Shown here piece after piece: positions 1 through 5,156 of a stretch of 6,507 nucleotides of DNA (positions within the stretch are counted from its first letter, which is position 1; every line of letters begins with the position of its first letter). This DNA is from UBA668 sp046052275 (GTDB taxonomy: Bacteria; Actinomycetota; Acidimicrobiia; Acidimicrobiales; Ilumatobacteraceae): positions 1-6,507 of the forward strand of contig JBJOMQ010000143.1 in the NCBI GenBank assembly GCA_046052275.1. The letters run 5' to 3'. A program made the translations under genes and the position numbers. The notes under the pieces are model-generated. The model ran no database searches. It was not told the origin of the DNA and saw only the letters and a program-made list of their open reading frames with translations.

Positions 1-210
1 GTCGTTCATCGACCAGAGGCGCTCGACGCGCACGGATCGATGATCGGGAACGGGTTCGCTGCTGGCCATGGGAATGGCTGTGTCGGCAGGTGCACGGTTC
101 TGCAATCGACGCTGCCAGGAACAGGGGAGCCGCACGGGCCTCGGAGGTGGCCTCACCGGTATTCCTGGCACCATGCTGGCACCCGCACCCACCGTGAGCA
201 GGGGCGATAG
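1..210. other. Unassigned sequence left of the acyl-CoA dehydrogenase tail
   Basis: I see no convincing gene here. The frame that encodes the acyl-CoA dehydrogenase tail downstream is open from base 1 to a TAG at 208-210, but its translation is rich in Arg, His, Gly and Pro and shows none of the motifs expected just upstream of that tail. The small open frames in the other phases look like chance ORFs of GC-rich DNA. The stretch may be degraded coding sequence or the edge of a rearrangement. No RNA gene, repeat or insertion-sequence end was recognised. Confidence 0.4.
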
Positions 211-303
211 GCCGTTCACGAGTCCCACACCATCTTCGAAGGGACATCGGAGATCCAGCAGCTGGTGATCGCCAGGGCGATCTCGGGCCTGCGGATCGAG
301 TAG
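211..303 (+). pseudogene. C-terminal remnant of an acyl-CoA dehydrogenase
   Basis: Read in frame from 211, this stretch encodes about 30 residues ending in a TAG at 301-303. They contain IFEGTSEIQ followed by LVIARAISG, the hallmark C-terminal end of acyl-CoA dehydrogenases, where the conserved Glu-Gly-Thr of this segment lies near the flavin and active site. These FAD enzymes oxidise acyl-CoA thioesters and are normally about 380-400 residues long. Here the frame is closed by a TAG at 208-210. None of the preceding family sequence, such as the helical region with its conserved Arg and Gly-Gly-Tyr-Gly motif, is visible in any frame of the 210 bases to the left. The fragment therefore cannot be a working enzyme. 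It looks like the 3' scar of a gene lost or moved by rearrangement. A double frameshift or sequencing error is less likely, because no upstream homology was seen in the other frames. Confidence 0.75.
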
Positions 304-311
304 CGAGGGCC

Positions 312-335
312 AGGCGCGCTGACGGTGGCGCGCTT
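312..335. terminator. GC-rich hairpin after the acyl-CoA dehydrogenase remnant (weak terminator candidate)
   Basis: GCGCGC at 314-319 can pair with GCGCGC at 328-333 across an 8-nt loop, extended by two weaker outer pairs (312 with 335, 313 with 334). It lies 9 nt past the stop codon of the acyl-CoA dehydrogenase tail, a plausible terminator position. No T-run follows, so at best it is a U-less hairpin terminator, and a GC-rich genome offers such stems by chance. Confidence 0.2.
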
Positions 336-439
336 CGCACTGGTGAGCGTGCGAGGCCACTCCAGAAATTCGGGCTGTCCAACTTCTCCCGTCAGATGCA
401 TTCATGCACTCAGCGATCCGACTCCAGCGTCATGGTCGG

Positions 440-1195
440 TCAGGGCTGGTCGAGGAGTGCCGCCACTGCTGCCGAGGGTTCGCGATCGGTGATGAACGTC
501 TGGCCAGGGAGCGCAATTCGGTCGGCTCCACTCGCATCGGTGATCGTGAGGTCGTTCCACCACGGACCGGCGGTGTACTTAGCGGCCCAACTGCGATCCA
601 CTGTCGACATTGCTCGCTCGTCGCGCGAATAGCGGGCGACGAATTGCAGGCCGGCGCGATCGGTCAACAGCGTGCGGAACGCGAGATCACCCTCGGGCTC
701 AACCGGGTGGTAGTGGAGTCCGACGACGTGCTCGCCGTCGATGACACCCTCCGCCAGCGACCATTCAGACAGCGCCGGCACGCCATCGGGTATCGAGTCA
801 CCCGCTCGACGAGTGCATGACCGGGCGAGGTCGACGGCGGCCGAGATATCGGCGACGACTGCGACTCGCGGCGACGCCACTGACCCGCGCAGGTGCAGCG
901 ACATCATCGAGATGGCACCCTGCACAGCGAGCGGAATCCCGAAGCGGCCGCCTCGCACCATCCGGCCACGACTCAACCAGCACACGCAGGTCACTCGGTC
1001 GAACGGCTGCCGTGCCGGGACGGGTGAGCCGTTGAATCGTGCGCTGCGCCGCGCAGGGTCGCCGTCCCCCACGCCGAGCGGGTACGTCAGCAGCCATTCG
1101 ACCGCCGGGAGATTCGAAGCTGAATGTTCGGGTGGTGTCGGCGCGGCGGCGGTGTGTGGGCTGCTGGTGGAACGGCGCTCAGGGAGGAAGGTCAT
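440..1195 (-). CDS. Hypothetical protein of unknown function, about 251 residues
   Basis: I do not recognise the family. The frame stays open well upstream, to an ATG at 1522, but that extension runs antisense through the B12 riboswitch and is Arg/Pro-rich nonsense. I chose the ATG at 1193-1195, just before sequence that reads like real protein. No Shine-Dalgarno is visible before it, so the true start may lie further in. The first ~30 residues are Ser/Pro/Ala-rich and likely disordered. Then come a hydrophobic-aromatic stretch (VEWLLTYPLG), a middle part with a beta-strand-like run (RVAVVADISAAVDLA), and a C-terminal ~110 residues of acidic, soluble character containing HYHPVEPEGDLAF and a Trp-rich GPWWNDLTI segment. 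There is no signal peptide, lipobox or clear transmembrane helix. The gene diverges from the B12 operon; nothing in it suggests cobalamin chemistry. The opposite strand is open over part of the region, but its products look like shadows. Confidence 0.55.
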   Translation of the reverse strand: MTFLPERRSTSSPHTAAAPTPPEHSASNLPAVEWLLTYPLGVGDGDPARRSARFNGSPVPARQPFDRVTCVCWLSRGRMVRGGRFGIPLAVQGAISMMSLHLRGSVASPRVAVVADISAAVDLARSCTRRAGDSIPDGVPALSEWSLAEGVIDGEHVVGLHYHPVEPEGDLAFRTLLTDRAGLQFVARYSRDERAMSTVDRSWAAKYTAGPWWNDLTITDASGADRIALPGQTFITDREPSAAVAALLDQP

Positions 1196-1314
1196 GGCGC
1201 AGTGACGTACGGAAGCCCGTGGTGCGTGACCGTGAACGGCGTCGGAACGTGGCTGCGGAACAGGCGCTCGCGCTCGACGCTGGCTGGGCAGTCGCGGCAT
1301 CGACCGCCGTCGTG
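1196..1314. other. Divergent intergenic region ahead of the B12 riboswitch
   Basis: This is the non-coding spacer between the minus-strand hypothetical gene and the riboswitch aptamer. It should hold the promoters for both directions. I could not find a convincing -35/-10 pair for the minus-strand gene. For the plus strand the best match is an extended -10-like element at its right edge, listed separately. Confidence 0.4.
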
Positions 1315-1321
1315 CTACGGT
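1313..1321 (+). promoter_or_regulatory. Possible extended -10 element for the btu-cob operon
   Basis: TGCTACGGT fits an extended -10 (TGnTAnnnT) of the actinobacterial housekeeping sigma factor. It lies about 45 nt before the conserved B12 box, so a start near 1328 would leave only a short 5' part of the aptamer. No good -35 lies 16-19 nt upstream. The same bases may instead belong to the 5' side of the riboswitch, since similar sequence often precedes the GGTGC element in actinobacterial B12 leaders. This is a weak call. Confidence 0.2.
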
Positions 1322-1460
1322 CGCCGAGCCGCACCCTTCGGGGAGTGGTGCACGGCAGTCAGCGAAGTCCGGTGAGATTCCGGCACTGTCCCGCAACGGT
1401 GGTTCTGGGCGGCATGTCCGCCCCAGACGAGTCCGGTCGCCTGATTCCGTGAGCGAGCAA
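1315..1460 (+). ncRNA. Cobalamin (B12) riboswitch aptamer
   Basis: The leader of btuF contains the conserved B12 box at 1366-1400. It reads as a close variant of the consensus, with CCGGTG, GATTCCGG, a CTGTCCCGC core and CAACGGT. Just upstream lie GGTGCACGG and CAGTCAGCGAAG, the 5' core typical of actinobacterial cobalamin riboswitches. Downstream is a stable variable hairpin (1404-1412 pairing with 1418-1427, one bulged C), then the 3' conserved strand GAGTCCGGTCGCCTGA at about 1429-1444. The aptamer binds adenosylcobalamin or related corrinoids. Its place directly ahead of btuFCD and cob genes fits the known role of the class, which is turning down B12 uptake and synthesis when the cofactor is abundant. 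Outer boundaries are approximate because the closing helix P1 was not pinned down. Confidence 0.9.
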
Positions 1461-1469
1461 CCTGTCCTC

Positions 1470-1554
1470 GAAGGAAGGGCGGTCCGCGGAGTCCTCCGGC
1501 CCTGCCGGGGTCTGTGACCCACTCTTCTTTCTCCCGAACTTCACGGAGGAAGAA
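1470..1554 (+). promoter_or_regulatory. Riboswitch expression platform with SD-sequestering and competing anti-sequestering helices
   Basis: The btuF Shine-Dalgarno GGAGGA (1545-1550) stands 6 nt before the ATG. It lies in a perfect potential 10-bp stem: 1525-1534 (TTCTTTCTCC) pairs with 1545-1554 (GGAGGAAGAA), with one G-U and a 10-nt loop. The 5' arm of that stem can instead pair upstream: 1470-1479 (GAAGGAAGGG) matches 1522-1531 (CTCTTCTTTC) over 10 bp with two G-U pairs. The helices share 1525-1531, so they exclude each other. The first blocks ribosome binding and the second exposes the SD. This is the layout expected of a translational riboswitch; which helix the ligand-bound aptamer favours is inferred (sequestering, giving repression). 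Confidence 0.7.
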
Positions 1555-1556
1555 CC

Positions 1557-2432
1557 ATGTCATCCAGCCAGCAGTCCCTGCGCCGAGTAGTTGCGGCGTT
1601 CATCACGTCAGTTGCAGTACTCGCCTCGTGCAGCAGCGGCAGCGACGGGTCGACGGACACCGAGCAGCTGCGCATCGTGAGCCTGTCTCCGACGGCGACC
1701 GAGATGATGTACCTCATCGGTGCCGAGGATCTGCTCGTCGCCGTCGACAGCCTGAGCAACTTCCCGGCAGAGGCGGCCGAGAAGGTCACCGACCTGTCGG
1801 CATTCGAGCCGAATGCGGAGGCCATTCTCGGCTACGAGCCCGATGTGGTGCTGCTGGGGTTCGACTCGAATGGCATCTCCGAGCAGCTGACGAGCGCTGA
1901 TCCCTCGATCACCGTGTGGCTCGGCGCCGCAGCTGCATCGCTCGATGATGCCTATCGGCAGATCATGGAACTCGGCGAGCTCACCGGTCGTGTCGATGAA
2001 GCCGAGCGTGCGATGTCGGCGCTGTCGGGGCGCATCACAGCAGCGATGGAAGGCGTGTCAGCGCCCCCGGGCAGCACCTACTACTACGAGCTCGACGACA
2101 CGCTGTACTCGGTCACCTCGAACACCTTCATCGGCTCGCTGCTGTCGCAGTTCGGGCTCGTGAGCATCGCCGACGGCGTTGAGGAGGGCAACGACTATCC
2201 GCAGTTGTCCGCAGAGGTTGTCATCGAGAAGAACCCCACGCTGATCTTCCTCGCCGATACGAAGTGCTGCGGCCAGAGTGCCGCAACGGTGGCCACTCGG
2301 CCGGGCTGGGAGGGCATCGACGCGGTCGTCAATGGCCGGGTGATCGAACTCGACGACGACATCGCATCGCGGTGGGGTCCACGACTGGCCACGCTCGTCG
2401 AGCAGTTCGCCGATGCGGTGAAGTCGCTCTGA
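1557..2432 (+). CDS. btuF: Corrinoid ABC transporter substrate-binding lipoprotein BtuF
   Basis: This 291-residue protein is the extracytoplasmic binding component of a vitamin B12/corrinoid importer. The N-terminus is a lipoprotein signal: basic Arg9-Arg10, a hydrophobic run, and lipobox LASC with Cys25 as the predicted lipid-anchored residue, followed by a Ser/Gly/Asp linker. The periplasmic-binding fold of the BtuF/FepB helical-backbone type follows. RIVSLSPTATEM at 39-50 is the family's first strand and helix, EPNAEAI at 84-90 and YEPDVVLLG at 93-101 complete the N-lobe, and the C-lobe ends with GWEGIDAVVNGRV at about 250-262. Glu88 and Glu220 sit where E. coli BtuF has the glutamates that dock on BtuC arginines; I infer this by pattern. 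CysCys at 237-238 precedes GQSAATVATRPGW. Start choice is firm, with GGAGGA 6 nt upstream. It is the first gene after the B12 riboswitch, and btuC follows after 4 nt. Siderophore specificity is less likely given the riboswitch and cob genes. Confidence 0.93.
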   Translation: MSSSQQSLRRVVAAFITSVAVLASCSSGSDGSTDTEQLRIVSLSPTATEMMYLIGAEDLLVAVDSLSNFPAEAAEKVTDLSAFEPNAEAILGYEPDVVLLGFDSNGISEQLTSADPSITVWLGAAAASLDDAYRQIMELGELTGRVDEAERAMSALSGRITAAMEGVSAPPGSTYYYELDDTLYSVTSNTFIGSLLSQFGLVSIADGVEEGNDYPQLSAEVVIEKNPTLIFLADTKCCGQSAATVATRPGWEGIDAVVNGRVIELDDDIASRWGPRLATLVEQFADAVKSL

Positions 2433-2436
2433 CGCG

Positions 2437-3501
2437 ATGACCACGCACGACTCGACTGCGGCGATGCCTGCCGCCATGCGCTGGCGGTGGTGGATCGGGG
2501 GCGGCGTCGCCGCGGTCGCGTGCGCGCTCGTGGCGGGTGTGATGATCGGTCCAGCGGGCCCAGCGTGGTGGAGGGTTCCGCTGGAACTCCTCGACCGCCT
2601 GCCACTCGTGTCGGTCGACAGCGGGCTCGATGATGCCGACTGGGCGATCGTGTGGCAGATCCGCGCGCCGCGGGTGGTGCTCGCTGCGCTCGTCGGTGCG
2701 ACGCTGTCGCTGGCGGGAGCCTCGTACCAGGGTGTGTTCCGCAATCCGCTCGTCGACCCATACCTGCTCGGCGTGGCGGCAGGCGCCGGGCTCGGGGCCA
2801 CGATCGTCATCACCGTCAACCGCACGGGCTCGCTCGGCTGGCCGATCGACCCGCTGCCCCTCGTGGCCTTCGTCGGCGGTCTCCTCGCCGTGCTCGCCAC
2901 GTACGTGGTGGGCTCGCGGCTCGGCCGCGAACGAGGCTCGACGACCCTTGTGCTCGCCGGTGTTGCGGTGACGAGCCTCGCCACGGCAGTGCAGACGTTC
3001 CTCCTGCAGCGCAACTCCGATGTCGTGCGCCAGGTCTACTCGTGGATCCTCGGCCGCCTCTCGAGCGCCACCTGGGCCGACGTGCGACTGGTGATCCCGT
3101 ACGTGCTCCTGTCGAGCGTGGCGCTCCTGCTGCACCGTCGACTGCTCGACGTGCTGCGCGTCGGCGACGAGGAGGCGGCTGCGCTCGGCGTCGACGTCGG
3201 GAGAGTGCGGCTCATCGTCGTCATTGCCGCCACGCTCGGCACGGCCGCAGTGGTGGCAGTGAGCGGCCTGATCGGCTTCGTGGGCATCATCGTGCCGCAT
3301 GCAGTACGGCTGCTGGTGGGCTCGACGTATCGCCTCGTGCTCCCGGTGTCGTTCCTCTTCGGGGCGGCGTTCCTCATCGTGGCCGACATTCCCGGCCGGG
3401 TGCTCGACAGCCCCGCTGAGACGCCGATCGGCGTCGTGACGGCGTTCCTCGGCGCCCCGTTCTTCCTGCTGATCCTCCACACCCGGCAGGTGCAGCGATG
3501 A
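2437..3501 (+). CDS. btuC: Corrinoid ABC transporter permease BtuC
   Basis: This 354-residue membrane protein is of the FecCD/BtuC permease family. Two copies form the channel of the importer. The first membrane helix is at about 18-38, after a short basic, Trp-rich cytoplasmic start. The family signature follows: IRAPRVVLAALVGATLSLAG at 75-94 and YQGVFRNPLVDPYLLG at 97-112. A cytoplasmic GDEEAAALGV at 233-242 is the coupling segment that contacts BtuD. GLIGFVGIIVPHAVRLLVG at 277-295 is the strongly conserved late motif, and the last helices end with PIGVVTAFLGAPFF. About ten hydrophobic segments are seen, as expected. The ATG is 4 nt past the btuF stop and has no strong SD, so translation is probably coupled to btuF. 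The gene ends in an ATGA overlap with btuD. Confidence 0.93.
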   Translation: MTTHDSTAAMPAAMRWRWWIGGGVAAVACALVAGVMIGPAGPAWWRVPLELLDRLPLVSVDSGLDDADWAIVWQIRAPRVVLAALVGATLSLAGASYQGVFRNPLVDPYLLGVAAGAGLGATIVITVNRTGSLGWPIDPLPLVAFVGGLLAVLATYVVGSRLGRERGSTTLVLAGVAVTSLATAVQTFLLQRNSDVVRQVYSWILGRLSSATWADVRLVIPYVLLSSVALLLHRRLLDVLRVGDEEAAALGVDVGRVRLIVVIAATLGTAAVVAVSGLIGFVGIIVPHAVRLLVGSTYRLVLPVSFLFGAAFLIVADIPGRVLDSPAETPIGVVTAFLGAPFFLLILHTRQVQR

Positions 3502-4283
3502 CGTCGCTGGCACTCGAGCAGGTCACCGTCGACTACGGCGGTCGCGCTGCGGTGCGCGGGTTCACCGACACTGTCCGCCCGGGCGAGTGGCTGTGCGTGA
3601 TCGGCCCGAACGGTGCCGGAAAGTCGAGTCTGCTGAAAGCCGTTGCCGGCGTCACCGGCCACGGCGGAAGGATCCTCGTCGACGGGTCGCCGCTCGACGT
3701 GCGCTCACAGCGGCGACGCGCCCAGCTGGTTGCCTACGTGCCCCAGGCGCCCGTGTTGCCCTCGGGGATGACCGGCGCCGAGTACGTGCTGCTCGGACGG
3801 AACCCGTTCATCAGCCACTTCGGCAGCGAGTCGGCGAACGACCTGGCAATGGTGGCCGACATCATCGAGCGGCTCGAACTCGGCGATCTCGCCCGACGCG
3901 ATGTCGACACGCTCTCCGGCGGCGAGCGCCAGCGCATCGTCATCGCCAGGGCGCTCGCCCAGGAGGCACCGGTGCTGCTGCTCGACGAGCCGACCAGCGC
4001 ACTCGATCTCGGCCATCAGTTACTCGCGCTCGAACTGGTCGACCGGCTCCGCCGTGAGCATGGCCTCACGGTCGTGTCTGCGATGCACGACCTCACACTC
4101 GCCGGCATCTTCTCCGATCGCCTCGTGCTGCTGCACGAGGGCTCGGCCGTCGCCACGGGAACCGCCGAGGAAGTGCTGCGTCCCGAGACGCTCGGCGAGT
4201 TCTACGGCGTGAATGTGCGCATCCTCCGCGAGCCTGATGGGACGATCGTCGTGGTCCCCAGCAGGGATGCCCGGCCGTCATGA
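3498..4283 (+). CDS. btuD: Corrinoid ABC transporter ATP-binding protein BtuD
   Basis: This 261-residue ATPase powers the BtuC channel as a dimer on the cytoplasmic face. All ABC motifs are intact: Walker A GPNGAGKS at 36-43, Q-loop Gln83, signature LSGGERQR at 139-146, Walker B VLLLDEP at 159-165 with catalytic Glu164, D-loop SALD at 167-170 and H-loop His197. The order and spacing match the FecE/BtuD importer branch, and the C-terminal part (about 205-261) has the usual short extension with TLGEFYGVNV. The start overlaps the btuC stop as ATGA, which points to translational coupling. The stop TGA lies within another ATGA (4280-4283) that would start the next reading frame, the cobU remnant. 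Substrate class is taken from btuF, the riboswitch and the cob genes, since the ATPase alone does not tell cobalamin from siderophore systems. Confidence 0.94.
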   Translation: MTSLALEQVTVDYGGRAAVRGFTDTVRPGEWLCVIGPNGAGKSSLLKAVAGVTGHGGRILVDGSPLDVRSQRRRAQLVAYVPQAPVLPSGMTGAEYVLLGRNPFISHFGSESANDLAMVADIIERLELGDLARRDVDTLSGGERQRIVIARALAQEAPVLLLDEPTSALDLGHQLLALELVDRLRREHGLTVVSAMHDLTLAGIFSDRLVLLHEGSAVATGTAEEVLRPETLGEFYGVNVRILREPDGTIVVVPSRDARPS

Positions 4284-4398
4284 CCGGGACCGGTGCCTGA
4301 TGCCCGGCACGTACGTGCCGTTCGGTGCACGGAGCGGCAAGCGCAGTGAGGTCGAGCGGCGCGCTGCATCGCATGGCGCTCCGGCGGAACTGTCGTGA
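4280..4398 (+). pseudogene. cobU: Remnant of cobU (adenosylcobinamide kinase/guanylyltransferase), P-loop fragment only
   Basis: Between btuD and cobS, where cobU commonly sits, only 119 bp remain. An ATG at 4280 overlapping the btuD stop (ATGA) reads just MTGTGA before a TGA at 4298-4300. That stop overlaps a second ATG (TGATG, 4298-4302) opening a 32-codon frame to a TGA at 4396-4398. The frame contains TYVPFGARSGKRSEVERRAASHG. This closely resembles the N-terminal P-loop of CobU, whose usual form is GGARSGKS followed by an AE-R-A helix. Two key positions are altered: the first Gly of the P-loop is Phe, and the Ser after GK is Arg. The rest of the ~170-190-residue enzyme, which phosphorylates adenosylcobinamide and adds GMP, is absent. 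The fragment cannot be a functional kinase. The final TGA overlaps the cobS GTG (GTGA). It could be a decayed gene or a retained coupling mini-ORF. A chance resemblance is possible but unlikely given the location. Confidence 0.6.
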
Positions 4399-5156
4399 GA
4401 GACCGACTTCGGCACCTGCCGGTGGCGGTCGCGTTCTTGACGCGCATTCCGGTCCGCCACGGCGCGATCACGTCGTGGGGGCATGTCGCAGCGTGGTTCG
4501 CGGTTGCCGGGCTGATCCCGGGGTCGATCTCGGCGGCGGTGTACGCCGGCCTACTGCAGCTGTTGGCGCCGCTGCCGTCTGCGGTGCTGGCCGTCGGGGC
4601 CGGCGTCGCCGTCACCGGAGCCTTCCATCACGATGGCCTCGCCGACAGCATGGACGGTCTCGTCGGCGGGTGGACCCGCGAGCAGCGGCTCGAGATCCTG
4701 AAGGACTCGCGGCACGGCACCTACGGCGTCATGGTGCTGGTGGTGCAGGTGGCAGCGCAGGTGTCGCTCGTCTCGTCGATGGCTGCACGTGACGCCGCAG
4801 TGGCACTGATCGCCGCGCATGTGCTGGGCCGGGCAGCCTCGGTGGTGCTCACCCAGGTGGGGGAGAGCGCCTCAGACGGACTGGGCGGACACTACGTCCG
4901 CGACGTGACCGGCACCGATGCTGCGCTCGCCGTCGTCTCCGGAGCGCTGCTGTGCGCGCCGTTGCTCGGCGGATGGCTGGCCGTGGTGCTGCCGGCGGCC
5001 GTGGCGACGGCGCTGCTGTTCGGCTGGTGGGCGATGCGCAAGATCGGCGGCCTCGTGGGCGATGTCCTCGGAGGTGGCGAGCAGGTTGCCGAGACTGCGG
5101 TACTGGCCTGCTGCGCGGCGATAGCAGGCGGGGGAGCCATCGCGTGGTGGATGTAG
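4395..5156 (+). CDS. cobS: Adenosylcobinamide-GDP ribazoletransferase (cobalamin synthase) CobS
   Basis: This 253-residue integral membrane enzyme joins adenosylcobinamide-GDP with alpha-ribazole (or its 5'-phosphate), releasing GMP and giving adenosylcobalamin (or its phosphate). Length is normal for CobS. FLTRIPV at 14-20 is the typical N-terminal motif. GAFHHDGLADSMDGL at 75-89 is the acidic DGLAD-x2-DG motif thought to bind Mg-nucleotide. KDSRHGTYGV at 103-112 is the next conserved loop, and KIGGLVGDVLGGGEQVAE at 216-233 matches the C-terminal GG-x-x-GD-x-LG-x3-Q/E signature. Several hydrophobic helices surround these. The start is GTG at 4395, overlapping the TGA of the cobU remnant (GTGA), and the protein begins right where family members do. 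No strong SD is visible, so translation probably depends on reinitiation from upstream. The 3' end overlaps the next gene by 13 bp. Confidence 0.93.
   Translation: MRDRLRHLPVAVAFLTRIPVRHGAITSWGHVAAWFAVAGLIPGSISAAVYAGLLQLLAPLPSAVLAVGAGVAVTGAFHHDGLADSMDGLVGGWTREQRLEILKDSRHGTYGVMVLVVQVAAQVSLVSSMAARDAAVALIAAHVLGRAASVVLTQVGESASDGLGGHYVRDVTGTDAALAVVSGALLCAPLLGGWLAVVLPAAVATALLFGWWAMRKIGGLVGDVLGGGEQVAETAVLACCAAIAGGGAIAWWM
5130..5136 (+). promoter_or_regulatory. Shine-Dalgarno of the HAD-CobT fusion gene, inside cobS
   Basis: GGGGGAG lies 7 nt before the GTG at 5144, within the last codons of cobS. It decides the start of the fusion gene, for which no ATG is available nearby. A second GTG at 5147 follows directly and is an alternative start. 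Confidence 0.55.

Noticed and set aside
397..408. Short palindrome TGCAT-TC-ATGCA as a possible operator
   Set aside because: Twelve bases with a 2-nt spacer, a single copy and no nearby promoter or regulator gene; chance cannot be excluded.
404..820. Plus-strand ORF of 138 residues opposite the hypothetical gene
   Set aside because: Its translation looks less protein-like than the minus strand, with no start signal or motif. I judged it a shadow, though the strand choice here is less certain than elsewhere.
1196..1522. Extension of the minus-strand hypothetical gene to an ATG at 1522 (360 residues)
   Set aside because: The extra ~109 residues are antisense to the B12 riboswitch and read as Arg/Pro-rich sequence without protein-like character.
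1508..1534. Intrinsic terminator: GGGTC-TGT-GACCC hairpin (1508-1520) followed by a pyrimidine-rich run
   Set aside because: The stem is only 5 bp and the following run alternates T and C rather than being a U-tract. The run is better explained as the switching strand of the translational platform.
2058..3513. Long minus-strand ORFs opposite btuF and btuC
   Set aside because: They are Arg/His/Glu-rich shadows opposite genes with clear family motifs.
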